64,000 nt of DNA from Caldanaerovirga acetigignens. Lineage in GTDB: Bacteria > Bacillota > Thermosediminibacteria > Thermosediminibacterales > Thermosediminibacteraceae. Position numbers and translations under genes: made by a program. Within the stretch, counting starts at the first letter, position 1. Each line of letters starts with the position of its first letter. The notes under the pieces were generated by a model, which was not told the DNA's origin, did not search any database, and saw nothing but the letters and a program-made list of their open reading frames with translations. The stretch covers positions 186,001 through 250,000 of the forward strand of contig NZ_FRCR01000001.1 of NCBI RefSeq assembly GCF_900142995.1, written 5' to 3'. Shown here piece after piece: positions 26,004 through 34,063 of the stretch.

Positions 26004-26954
26004 ATGCAAACCTTTTTTTCTTCGTTGCAGGGAGTTTTAGTTGTATTTTTGATTATAGCAGTGGGATATTATCTTGCAAAAATAAGATGGTTTGATGAAA
26101 GGGCGGCGGATTTGTTTGTTAAGATAGTGCTTTATGTGTCCTTTCCGCTAAATCTCGTGGTAAATATAATTTCTACTTTAACAAAAGAAGAGCTTCTAAA
26201 TTATGCGAGGGGATTAATGATACCTTTTTTTTCAATTCTTCTGTTGTATTTTATAGCTTATATATTAGCAGTGCTGTTTAAAGTGGAAAGGAGCAAAAGA
26301 GGTGTATTTGCTGCTACGTTTACGTTTTCTAATTCAATTTTTGTCGGTCTTCCTTTGTCGCAAGCTTTGTTTGGTGAGGAGGCGATACCTTACTCTCTTA
26401 TTTATTATATTCCAAGTACTTTTTTATGGTGGACTCTTGGAGCTTATGGAATAGCAAAAGACGTTTCTAAGGAAGGAGGAGAATCTTTTTTTAGTTTGAC
26501 CACTTTGAAGAGGATATTAAACCCCCCAATTTTGGGTTTTATATTCGGATTGATTTTAGTAATCTTTGAGGTGAGTCCACCAAACTTTGTCTTTAAAAGT
26601 TTTAAAATGATAGGAGACTTAACTACTCCGCTTTCTCTATTTTATGTTGGCACAGTAATGCATCTTATGGGAAGGGAAAAGTTTGAGTTTAATAGTGAGG
26701 CTTTACTAGTTTTTTTAGGCAGATTTTTCTTTGCGCCCTTTTTAGTAGTTTTGTTAAGTATTTTAATAAAAATTCCCAAATTGATGAGAAATGTCTTTAT
26801 AATTATGTCTGCTATGCCTGTAATGGTAAATACTTCTATTCTTGCTAGGGTTTACGGAGCAGATTATGAATTTGCGGTGAGTGTAATATCTTATACCACA
26901 TTGTTTAGCATCGTGATGATGCCGATTTTAATGATTTTGGTAGAAAAAATATAA
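26004..26954 (+). CDS. AEC-family (auxin efflux carrier type) permease
   Basis: 316 residues from ATG 26004, chosen for GAGGAGGT five bases upstream rather than the ATG at 25980. About ten hydrophobic segments, typical of the AEC family (SNSIFVGLPLSQALFGEEA, and the end MPVMVNTSILARVYGADYEFA). Bacterial AEC members export or import small carboxylates such as malate, but the substrate cannot be read here. The presence of a malate system a few kilobases away makes an organic acid plausible. Locally AT-rich. The lipoprotein foldase gene follows after 14 bases. Confidence 0.82.
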   Translation: MQTFFSSLQGVLVVFLIIAVGYYLAKIRWFDERAADLFVKIVLYVSFPLNLVVNIISTLTKEELLNYARGLMIPFFSILLLYFIAYILAVLFKVERSKRGVFAATFTFSNSIFVGLPLSQALFGEEAIPYSLIYYIPSTFLWWTLGAYGIAKDVSKEGGESFFSLTTLKRILNPPILGFIFGLILVIFEVSPPNFVFKSFKMIGDLTTPLSLFYVGTVMHLMGREKFEFNSEALLVFLGRFFFAPFLVVLLSILIKIPKLMRNVFIIMSAMPVMVNTSILARVYGADYEFAVSVISYTTLFSIVMMPILMILVEKI

Positions 26955-26968
26955 GGAGTGATTTGATC

Positions 26969-27847
26969 ATGATAAAAATAAAGCCGATTACTTTAATAAT
27001 TATGGCGATTCTTTTATTATTTTCGTCTGTAGGATGCAGTAATAGCAGTTCTGGAAAGGAAATCGTGGCGAAAGTTGGTGATGAAAGGATAAGCAAGGAT
27101 CAACTCTATGATGTAATGGTAAAATCAATAGGAAAGCAAGCGCTTGAATATTTAATAGCACAAAAAATCATAGATTTAGAAGCAAAGAAGGAGAATATAA
27201 AAGTCTTAGACGAAGAGATAGAAAGAGAACTTGAGAAAGTCTATAAATACTACGGTGGTAAGGAAGCATTTATAAAGAATTTACAAGTGAGTGGTTATTC
27301 ACTGCAAGATTTTAAAAAAGATATAGCGATGCAAATAAAAGTAAAAAAACTTCTTGAACCAAAAATTAAGATTTCAGAAGAAGAGTTAAAGGATTATTTT
27401 GAACAAAATAAAGACTACTTTTCGCAGGAAAAAGAAATAAGAGCAAGGCATATATTAGTAGATGATGAAAAGACTGCCAATGAAATCTATAAAAGATTGA
27501 AAGTTGGAGAAGATTTTTCTAAACTAGCAAGTGAATACTCGGAAGATGAAACGACAAAAAATCAAGGTGGGGACCTGGGGTTTTTTAAAAGGGGCGAAAT
27601 GGTAAAAGAATTTGAAGATGTGGCATTTTCGCTTAAAGAGGGTGAATTCAGTTCTCCTGTGAAGACGCAGTATGGTTATCATATCATAAAGGTCGAAGAA
27701 ATAAAAGAAGCGAAACAAGCCAATTTTGATGAAAGCAGGGAAAAGATAAAGGAGATCCTTTTAAACCAAAAGGTTCAGGAACAGTACGATGCGTGGATGC
27801 AAGGGCTTTACGAACAATATAAAGTAGAAAATTATTTGACAGATTAA
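26969..27847 (+). CDS. prsA: PrsA-like parvulin peptidyl-prolyl isomerase lipoprotein
   Basis: 292 residues from ATG 26969; a TTG at 26963 is too close to AAGGAGTG. A lipoprotein signal peptide ends in SSVGC (Cys23). A SurA-like N-terminal helical region leads into a parvulin domain at about 150-245 (IRARHILVDDEKTANEI, FSKLASEYSEDETTKNQGGDLGFF, SSPVKTQYGYHIIKVEEI). Family members help exported proteins fold outside the membrane. Probably co-transcribed with the AEC gene. The degraded IS element begins 15 bases after its stop. Confidence 0.9.
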   Translation: MIKIKPITLIIMAILLLFSSVGCSNSSSGKEIVAKVGDERISKDQLYDVMVKSIGKQALEYLIAQKIIDLEAKKENIKVLDEEIERELEKVYKYYGGKEAFIKNLQVSGYSLQDFKKDIAMQIKVKKLLEPKIKISEEELKDYFEQNKDYFSQEKEIRARHILVDDEKTANEIYKRLKVGEDFSKLASEYSEDETTKNQGGDLGFFKRGEMVKEFEDVAFSLKEGEFSSPVKTQYGYHIIKVEEIKEAKQANFDESREKIKEILLNQKVQEQYDAWMQGLYEQYKVENYLTD

Positions 27848-27861
27848 CAATAAATAACGAG

Positions 27862-27905
27862 GTTGTAAAATATTTTGTGTAAAATAAAAGCTCCTTCTAT
27901 GTTAG
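27862..27905 (+). repeat. Left terminal inverted repeat of the IS256 remnant
   Basis: It shares AAATATTTT-GTGTAAA and the exact 13-mer CCTTCTATGTTAG (27893-27905) with the reverse complement of the right end, with small indels between them. Confidence 0.8.
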
Positions 27906-27935
27906 AATATAGAAATATAGAAGGAGTGAATTTTT

Positions 27936-28666
27936 ATGGCAAGAAAAAGAATAATAACACCGGAAAAGAAAGAGCTAATCAATAAACTCATTTCGGAGTA
28001 CAACATTACTTCAGCCAAGGATTTACAGGAAGTATTGAAAGATCTGTTGGGAGACACAATACAAAATATGTTGGAAGCAGAGCTGGATGAGCATCTTGGG
28101 TATGAAAAGTACGAAACTACTGAAGAAACAAAAACGAATTACCGTAATGGCCACACATCCAAAATATTGAAATCAAGTGTTGGACCTGTAGAAATAGATG
28201 TTCCAAGGGATCGCAACGGAGAATTTGAACCAAAAGTAGTTCCTAAGTATAAAAGAGATATATCTGATATAGAAAATAAAATAATAGCGATGTATGCACG
28301 AGGGATGTCTATCATTACGGGTTTGAAGTATCAGCAGAGATGGTAAGCAAGATTACAGATAAAATACTGCCTGAGCTCAAAATTTTGGCTGGGCGTGTTA
28401 AATGACCTTGAAAACAGAGCTGAAATATGTGTCAGATAAGGATCGTAAGGAATTTGCAAAGGATTTAAAACGAATATATACTGCTCCAAACGAAGAGACG
28501 GGATAGGAGGCTTAACAAGTCAAGGACAGTATTTCCCAGCGACCAAGCTCTTTTAAAAAGCATATATCTTGCTACACTAAAGATTACCGCCAAGTGGACG
28601 ATGCGCTACAGAGATTGGGGCATGATATTAGGACAATTGCAAATAATGTTCGAAGGGCGTATATAG
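27936..28666 (+). pseudogene. IS256-family transposase pseudogene (multiple deletions and frameshifts)
   Basis: The intact N-terminus (MARKRIITPEKKELINKLIS, then EAELDEHLGYEKYETTEETK, NYRNGHTSK and VEIDVPRDRNGEFEP) stops at 28346 after a deletion following ARGMS. Further pieces appear in other frames: FEVSAEMVSKITDKILPEL (about 28320-28380), FWLGVLNDLENR (about 28384-28420), YVSDKDRKEFAKDLKRIYTA (about 28428-28487) and the C-terminus WTMRYRDWGMILGQLQIMF ending GRI-stop at 28666. The DDE catalytic core is therefore incomplete and the element cannot transpose itself. An AGAAGGAGTG Shine-Dalgarno sequence remains upstream. Confidence 0.88.
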
Positions 28667-28667
28667 T

Positions 28668-28804
28668 ACTTCCCTTAACCCCAATAGATATGATAAGGCC
28701 CTTTGCCCTGGCAGTCAAGGGTAAAGGCTAAAGCCCGTGCTGCGCACGCCCTTGACAGCCAGACTGCAGGGCCTTTGGGATTCATCAAGGGGTTAAGGGT
28801 AAGT
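28668..28804. repeat. 137-bp nested palindrome inside the IS remnant
   Basis: Four concentric inverted repeats: CCCTTAACCCC (28672-28682) with GGGGTTAAGGG (28789-28799); AAGGCCCT (28695-28702) with AGGGCCTT (28768-28775); TGGCaGTCAAGGG (28709-28721) with its complement at 28749-28761; and GTGC/GCAC (28737-28747) at the tip. It starts two bases after the transposase stop. It looks like a MITE/REP-type or structured-RNA element rather than coding DNA and is clearly more GC-rich than its surroundings. Confidence 0.7.
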
Positions 28805-28873
28805 GGAGGCAGAGAGGCTCACCCAAACGCATGTTGGTGTAATATTTTATCTTGGAATTTTATTTTAAAAAAT

Positions 28874-28902
28874 TTGACAAAGTAAGCTTTAAATCTTAAA
28901 AT
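28874..28902 (+). promoter_or_regulatory. Outward-facing consensus promoter at the IS right end
   Basis: TTGACA (28874-28879) and TAAAAT (28897-28902) with 17-base spacing, just inside the right terminal repeat. It points out of the element into the 3' end of glpX, which lies on the opposite strand, so any transcript would be antisense to glpX. Confidence 0.6.
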
Positions 28903-28913
28903 ATAGTTATTCA

Positions 28914-28954
28914 CTAACATAGAAGGAAGACACTTTACACAAAAATATTTACAC
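28914..28954 (-). repeat. Right terminal inverted repeat of the IS256 remnant
   Basis: Reverse complement matches the left end, including CTAACATAGAAGG (28914-28926) and the TTTACAC-AAAAATATTT segment. Spacing indels suggest long decay or that the ends were never perfect. Confidence 0.8.
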
Positions 28955-28993
28955 TGCCTTTTTACTCGGGAGGTTTTTTGTTGACGCGACACA

Positions 28994-29977
28994 TCAGATT
29001 TTCAATCCTTGCAAATTATACGCTGGTTTTTTATCAAAGCGATGAATTGCCTCGATAAATCTAATGGTTCCAGTCTTACCTCTCACTACTAGTGTATGAG
29101 TTGCTGCTCCTTTAGAAGTAAAGTGCACCCCTTTTAACAAATTGCTGTTGGTAATACCGGTTGCTGCAAAAAATATATCGTCACCCTTTACTAAATCATC
29201 CATTTTTAGAATCTTGAACGGATCGGAAAGCCCCATTTTTTTACATCTTTCTATTTGTTCTTCGTTTTCGGGCTTTAACCTCCCTACCAACTCGCCGCCC
29301 AGGCATTTCAACGCAGCAGCAGCCAAAACTCCTTCTGGAGCCCCGCCTATTCCTATCATCATGTCGACTCCGGAACTCTCAAAAGCACAGGCTATGGCGG
29401 GAGAGACGTCTCCGTCGGAAATCAGCATGATCCTCGCGCCGGCTTCCCTCACTTCTTTTATGAGTTGTTCGTGCCTTGGTCTGTCAAGAATTACCACGGT
29501 CAGGTCCGATATAGATTTTTTAAGGCTTTCGGCTACAATTGTTAGATTATCCTTTACGGGCGCATCTAGGTGAATTTTCCCGGCTGCGGCAGGCCCTACC
29601 GCGATTTTTTCCATATAAATGTCCGGGGCGTTTAAGAGACAGCCCTTTGGTGCTGCGGCTACCACAGCAATGGCGCCGTTCAATCCTTTGGCTACCAAAT
29701 TCGTTCCTTCCAAAGGGTCTACTGCTATGTCTAATACCGGTCCGTAACCCGTTCCCAGTTTTTCACCGATGTAGAGCATAGGAGCCTCATCCATCTCGCC
29801 CTCGCCGATTACCACTTCGCCTCTTATATCTATGGTGTCGAATACCGCGCGCATAGCCTCGGTGGCCGCTTCGTCGGCTTTGTTTTTGTTTCCCCTGCCC
29901 ATCCACCTTGCAGCGGCGACTGCTGCAGCTTCGGTTACTCTTGCAAATTCAAGAGAAAGTTTCCTTTCCATATCCAT
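28994..29977 (-). CDS. glpX: Fructose-1,6-bisphosphatase class II (GlpX)
   Basis: 327 residues, the family length. It hydrolyses fructose-1,6-bisphosphate in gluconeogenesis. Recognised by [38 protein letters not shown], the metal/phosphate site [14 protein letters not shown] and [24 protein letters not shown] lies eight bases before the minus-strand ATG at 29977. It runs against its neighbours and towards the IS remnant. Growth on malate requires gluconeogenesis, so a link with the malate genes next door is attractive, but this is inference. Confidence 0.95.
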   Translation of the reverse strand: MDMERKLSLEFARVTEAAAVAAARWMGRGNKNKADEAATEAMRAVFDTIDIRGEVVIGEGEMDEAPMLYIGEKLGTGYGPVLDIAVDPLEGTNLVAKGLNGAIAVVAAAPKGCLLNAPDIYMEKIAVGPAAAGKIHLDAPVKDNLTIVAESLKKSISDLTVVILDRPRHEQLIKEVREAGARIMLISDGDVSPAIACAFESSGVDMMIGIGGAPEGVLAAAALKCLGGELVGRLKPENEEQIERCKKMGLSDPFKILKMDDLVKGDDIFFAATGITNSNLLKGVHFTSKGAATHTLVVRGKTGTIRFIEAIHRFDKKPAYNLQGLKI

Positions 29978-30048
29978 GGAGTGTACACCCCTTTTATATA
30001 ATAAAATAATTAAAGCGGCGAAATAATTTTATCATAAATTGAGGAAAT

Positions 30049-30288
30049 TCACATAAAAACTTTTTTCTCGTTAATACTCTTCGTAAGGATGTTTGAGATG
30101 CAAAGGTAATAATAGGCCTTGAACCTGGCGGTCATTCCTGGAAGCCTTGACTTTTTTTGAAGCAAGTGATACCAGGTATTCCTTTTATGGGATATGAAAA
30201 TATGTAAGTTCATTGGGAAAGGTTTCGAAATCTTAGTTACAAAAATAAGCTGATTTTTAGAATCGATGCTAATATTAAATTGAGCCAT
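30049..30288 (-). pseudogene. Doubtful 79-codon ORF, possibly a transposase N-terminal scrap
   Basis: The minus-strand frame begins MAQFNISIDSKN, which resembles the first residues of many IS256-type transposases (MAQFNITL...), then diverges into a sequence I do not recognise (SHKRNTWYHLLQKKSRLPGM). No good Shine-Dalgarno sequence precedes it (GGGATGAAAAATG). It fills most of the 418-base gap between glpX and the kinase gene. It could be a frameshifted mobile-element remnant or chance. Confidence 0.25.
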
Positions 30289-30348
30289 TTTTCATCCCTG
30301 ATGAGTTTATCTTTCCATCTATGAAAAGCTGCGGATGGAAGTGGCTCA
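30281..30348 (+). promoter_or_regulatory. Imperfect hairpin upstream of the malate sensor kinase gene
   Basis: TGAGCCA (30281-30287) pairs with TGGCTCA (30342-30348), and inside this CATCC (30293-30297) pairs with GGATG (30333-30337). The structure ends about 50 bases before the kinase ATG. It may be an operator region or leader structure. No convincing sigma-A promoter was found beside it. The rest of the gap 29978-30395 shows nothing clear beyond the doubtful ORF. Confidence 0.4.
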
Positions 30349-30395
30349 TTACTTTCGATATAACTAAACCTATTAATCAGGAGGTAAATACTTAA

Positions 30396-31985
30396 ATGAA
30401 AAGATTTAATTTACAGACAAAACTTATGTTATTGACATTTTTAATTATCATTGTGTGCCTTACTATATCAACACTTTTTGCCGTTAAAATTATAAGTGTT
30501 TCTATAGAAAACCAAATGGCTAATAACGTAATGAATATTGCACGTGCTGTAGCTACGGATCCAGTTGTTATTTCTGCTTTTTACCTTCCTCATCCGGAGG
30601 AAGTTTTACAGCCCTATGCTGAACGGATTAGAAAAAATTCAAATAATATAGAATACATTACAATAATCAATATGAACAGAGAAAGATATTCTCATCCCAA
30701 TCCTAATAATATTGGGAAGAAATTTGTCGGAGGGGATGAAGAAAGGGTACTTAAGGGAGAAACTTATATCTCAAAAGCCGTAGGAACCTTGGGACCATCG
30801 TTGAGGGCTTTTACTCCGATAATGGATGGCAACAAACAGATAGGAGCAGTTGCAGTAGGTATACTAACTCGTGATATAAACAAGGTTCAAAAGAGAATAA
30901 TAAGGAGCATAATACTTGTTATGATAATAGCTATGACCATTGGAGCAATAGGATCTTATTTTCTTTCTAAGAATATAAAAAATGAGATATTTGGATTGGA
31001 GCCATACCAAATTGCAAAAGTGCTTCAAGAGCGGAACTCAATTTTAGATGCAGTTGTGGAAGGTATAATTGCGGTGGATAAAAAAGGTACAGTAACGTTA
31101 ATAAATAATACCGCTAAAAAGATCATCGGAGTAGAAGAAGGAAGGAAGGTAATTGGGGAAGAAGTTGAAAAAATTATACCTAATTCTAGGTTAAAAGTTG
31201 TGTTAAATACAGGTGTCCCTGAGTATGATGATGAGCAGATAATTAATGGAATATCGATTATAACAAATAGAGTGCCTATTGTTATAAATGGTCAAATAGA
31301 AGGGGCAATTGCTAGTTTTAGACTTAAAACCGATCTTGCTTACCTCGGGGAACAACTTACAGGCTACAGGCAGATAGTAGATACTCTTAGAGCCCAGGCT
31401 CATGAATTTATGAATCATATGCACGTAATTGCGGGTTTAATAAATCTAAAACAGTACGATGAAGCATTGAAATTTATTTACAATGAACTGGGGGCTCAGC
31501 AAACTTTTGCTGGGCTGGTTACGAAAAGTATAAAAGATAAGAGAGTTGCAGCATTGCTTTTAGGTAAATATAGTCATGCTGCGGAAATGGGTATTAAATT
31601 GTATTTGGATGAAGACAGCGAATTGTACGAAGAACATGGCTCCGTATCATCAGGAGATTTGGTAACGATTTTAGGAAATCTTATTGAAAATGCTATAGAA
31701 GCCCTATCTGTATCTTCTAAGAAAGACAAAATCATTAGCGTATATATTAAAGAAAGATTAGACTACGTATTTATAAAAGTATACGACAATGGACCAGGTA
31801 TAGAGGAACAAATCCTTCCCCATATATTTGATAAAGGTTTTACTACAAAAAAATCAGGAAAAGGTATAGGGCTTTTTATTGTAAAGCAAACAATTAAAAA
31901 AAGAGGAGGAAATGTAGAAGTAAAAACCGGGAATTCTAATGGGACAATTTTTATCGTTAAAGTTCCAAAGGGGGTTATAGTGTGA
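30396..31985 (+). CDS. malK: CitA/DcuS-family sensor histidine kinase, likely malate sensor (MalK-like)
   Basis: 529 residues. Transmembrane segment at about 12-33, an external cache-type sensor domain (about 34-168), second transmembrane segment at about 170-190, a cytoplasmic PAS domain (about 213-310), then the kinase core. The phospho-acceptor is His336 in AQAHEFMNHMHVIAGL, the family signature. The ATPase has N-box LIENAIEAL, DNGPGIEE and FDKGFTTKKSGKGIGLFIV. It senses di/tricarboxylates in relatives; malate is inferred from the symporter and malic enzyme downstream. GTGA overlap couples it to the regulator. Confidence 0.88.
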   Translation: MKRFNLQTKLMLLTFLIIIVCLTISTLFAVKIISVSIENQMANNVMNIARAVATDPVVISAFYLPHPEEVLQPYAERIRKNSNNIEYITIINMNRERYSHPNPNNIGKKFVGGDEERVLKGETYISKAVGTLGPSLRAFTPIMDGNKQIGAVAVGILTRDINKVQKRIIRSIILVMIIAMTIGAIGSYFLSKNIKNEIFGLEPYQIAKVLQERNSILDAVVEGIIAVDKKGTVTLINNTAKKIIGVEEGRKVIGEEVEKIIPNSRLKVVLNTGVPEYDDEQIINGISIITNRVPIVINGQIEGAIASFRLKTDLAYLGEQLTGYRQIVDTLRAQAHEFMNHMHVIAGLINLKQYDEALKFIYNELGAQQTFAGLVTKSIKDKRVAALLLGKYSHAAEMGIKLYLDEDSELYEEHGSVSSGDLVTILGNLIENAIEALSVSSKKDKIISVYIKERLDYVFIKVYDNGPGIEEQILPHIFDKGFTTKKSGKGIGLFIVKQTIKKRGGNVEVKTGNSNGTIFIVKVPKGVIV

Positions 31986-32647
31986 TTAACGTATTGATTG
32001 TAGAAGATGATCCAATGGTGGCGGTTGTGAATAAAAAGTATGTAAATATGGTTGAAGGATTTAATGTTGTTGGTATAGCCAAAAATGCCGATGAGGCAAA
32101 AAAATTTTTAAAGAACACCAAAGTAAACTTAATACTACTCGATGTTTATATGCCTGGGGAAAATGGTATTGAGTTGTTAAAACAGATTCGGGAATTTGGA
32201 TATAAGACAGATATAATTATGGTTACTGCCGATAATCAAGGCCAAGATATTGAGGAAGCTTTAAGATACGGTATTGTAGATTATTTAATAAAGCCTTTTG
32301 AATTCTTAAGACTTAAAATTGCTTTATCGAATTATCTTCAAAGGTATAAAAAGGTTAAAAACGAAAGTTTTCTTACTCAAGAAGATATCGACTCAATTAT
32401 TATTTCTAAAAGTGTACAATATAGCGAAAAAAAGGGTTTCGATAGAAGAACTATGGAAAAGATCCTTGCGGCTTTAAAGGCCTATGATAGACCTGTTTCT
32501 TCCGAAGAAATTGCCAAAAATTTAAATATTTCGCGGGTAACGGTGAAGAAGTATCTCGACTACATGGATGAACAAGGAATGGTAAAAAGCGAGGTGCAGT
32601 ACGGAGGAACAGGAAGACCCATTACTTTGTATTATCGTATACTCTAA
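31982..32647 (+). CDS. malR: CitB/DcuR-family response regulator (MalR-like)
   Basis: 221 residues, GTG start overlapping the kinase stop. The receiver domain has Asp9-Asp10, phospho-acceptor Asp54 (LILLDVYMPGENG) and the conserved Lys in YLIKPFEF. The C-terminal helix-turn-helix is of the CitB type (PVSSEEIAKNLNISRVTVKKYLDYM) and ends GGTGRPITLYYRIL. By family it activates a carboxylate transporter gene when phosphorylated; the target here is most likely maeN, 110 bases downstream. Confidence 0.9.
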   Translation: MINVLIVEDDPMVAVVNKKYVNMVEGFNVVGIAKNADEAKKFLKNTKVNLILLDVYMPGENGIELLKQIREFGYKTDIIMVTADNQGQDIEEALRYGIVDYLIKPFEFLRLKIALSNYLQRYKKVKNESFLTQEDIDSIIISKSVQYSEKKGFDRRTMEKILAALKAYDRPVSSEEIAKNLNISRVTVKKYLDYMDEQGMVKSEVQYGGTGRPITLYYRIL

Positions 32648-32695
32648 TACTTTAACTTTAATAAATTTCATAATTGGTTTAAATAGTTTAAAAAA

Positions 32696-32751
32696 CTTCC
32701 CCCTTTAAAATAAAGGTGTTAAATTCTTTTTAGAAGAAAAAAAGGGGGAGG
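32696..32751 (+). promoter_or_regulatory. Hairpin that pairs with the maeN ribosome-binding site
   Basis: CTTCCCCCTTT (32696-32706) is complementary to AAAGGGGGAGG (32741-32751), which contains the maeN Shine-Dalgarno core. The 11-bp stem (one G-U) with a 34-base loop would hide the ribosome-binding site. Because the loop is long and AT-rich, the stem could be switched by a protein, ligand or processing. Function is inferred. Confidence 0.5.
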
Positions 32752-32757
32752 AGTTTT

Positions 32758-34050
32758 ATGGTTAAAGGTACAAAAGAAGATGTTTTTAAGATTGCAGGAT
32801 TCCCGATATCTTTTTTCGCAATCCTTGCACTCATAATTTTTGCTAGTGTTTATTTAAATTTATTGCCGTCCAATATGATAGGTGCCTTTGCTTTTATGAT
32901 AGTAATTGGGGCCATATTAGGAGAGATAGGAAATCGTCTCCCAGTGGTTAAAGATTTTTTAGGAGGAGGACCAATTGTTATTATTTTTGGTACCGCTGCT
33001 CTTGTGATGTTTAAAATGCTACCAGAATCAACCATTAAAACCGTTGACAACTTTATGAAAGTAAGTAACTTCTTAGATTTCTATATCGCAGCATTAATAA
33101 CAGGTAGTATATTGGGAATGGATAGGAAATTATTGGTAAATGCTGGAGCAAGATATTTTCCTGCTCTTTTTGGAGCAATAATTGTATCGCTTGGCTTTGT
33201 ATCAATAGTGGGAGCTCTTACAGGATATGGATGGAAACAAGCTCTACTTTATATTGGTATCCCAATGATGGGTGGTGGAATGGGTGCAGGTGCTGTTCCT
33301 ATGTCAAAGATCTACGGAGGAGTATTAAAACAAGACCCTACTTCTATATTATCTATTATGGTTCCTGCTGTAGCCCTCGGTAATGCTCTGGCCATTATTG
33401 CAGCAGGGTTACTTGACAAGATTGGCAAGGTTAAACCACAGTTTACTGGAAATGGCAAAATAATTGTTTCGCAAGAGATTGACCTTACAACTGGTAAAAA
33501 ATATGACCTTAATCTTACGATGATGGGTATGGGTATGCTTATGGCATGTACCTTCTACGTTCTCGGAAATATAATAGGAAAATTTATTCCATCAGTACAT
33601 TCTTTTGCGTGGATGATTATTTCAGTAGCTGTGGTAAAAGCTCTCGGAATATTACCGGACAAATTCGAACAAGCGGCAAGTCAGTGGTACCAATTCGTGA
33701 TGAATTATTGGACAGGAGCCTTACTTGTAGGAATAGGAATAAGCTATACTAATCTTTCCGATGTTGTCAAAGCTGTATCTTGGCAGTATTTATTACTCGT
33801 AAGCGCCACTGTAATAGGAGCAATTTTGGGCTCTTGGATTGTAGGAAAATGGGTAGGATTTTATCCCATCGAGGCCTCGATAACGGCTGGACTTTGTATG
33901 GCAAATATGGGTGGTACGGGAGATGTAGCAGTTTTGTCAGCCTGCAAGCGGATGGAACTCATGCCTTTTGCCCAGATATCTTCAAGAATAGGTGGAGCTA
34001 TAATGCTCATAATTGGAGGATTTATGATAAGTGTAATTGGAAAATTATAA
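32758..34050 (+). CDS. maeN: 2-hydroxycarboxylate transporter family symporter (MaeN/CimH/CitS type)
   Basis: 430 residues with about 11 hydrophobic segments. The two re-entrant-loop GGxG motifs of the 2-HCT family are visible: MMGGGMGAGAVPMSKIY in the first half and ANMGGTGDVAVLSACKRM in the second. Members import malate, citrate or both with Na+ or H+. The flanking malic enzyme favours malate. The start is fixed by GGGGGAGGAG, which may be sequestered by an upstream hairpin. Confidence 0.9.
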   Translation: MVKGTKEDVFKIAGFPISFFAILALIIFASVYLNLLPSNMIGAFAFMIVIGAILGEIGNRLPVVKDFLGGGPIVIIFGTAALVMFKMLPESTIKTVDNFMKVSNFLDFYIAALITGSILGMDRKLLVNAGARYFPALFGAIIVSLGFVSIVGALTGYGWKQALLYIGIPMMGGGMGAGAVPMSKIYGGVLKQDPTSILSIMVPAVALGNALAIIAAGLLDKIGKVKPQFTGNGKIIVSQEIDLTTGKKYDLNLTMMGMGMLMACTFYVLGNIIGKFIPSVHSFAWMIISVAVVKALGILPDKFEQAASQWYQFVMNYWTGALLVGIGISYTNLSDVVKAVSWQYLLLVSATVIGAILGSWIVGKWVGFYPIEASITAGLCMANMGGTGDVAVLSACKRMELMPFAQISSRIGGAIMLIIGGFMISVIGKL

Positions 34051-34063
34051 GGAGGTACAAAAT

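Larger units (their letters stand above)
27862..28954 (+). mobile_element. Degenerate IS256-family insertion sequence
   Basis: Bounded by imperfect terminal inverted repeats (left 27862-27905, right 28914-28954) and containing a disrupted mutator-type transposase. No target-site duplication is visible: the left flank ends AATAACGAG and the right flank starts TGCCTTTTT. About 1.1 kb remains; internal deletions have removed roughly the transposase middle. Between the transposase stop and the right end are a nested palindrome and an outward promoter. Confidence 0.85.

Noticed and set aside
28703-28885. 60-codon plus-strand frame after the transposase pseudogene
   Set aside because: It sits in the nested palindrome and its sequence follows the repeat arms; no ribosome-binding site.
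28960-28993. Terminator for glpX on the minus strand
   Set aside because: The CCTCCCGAG segment has no complementary partner nearby and no suitable T-run, so I could not support a hairpin.
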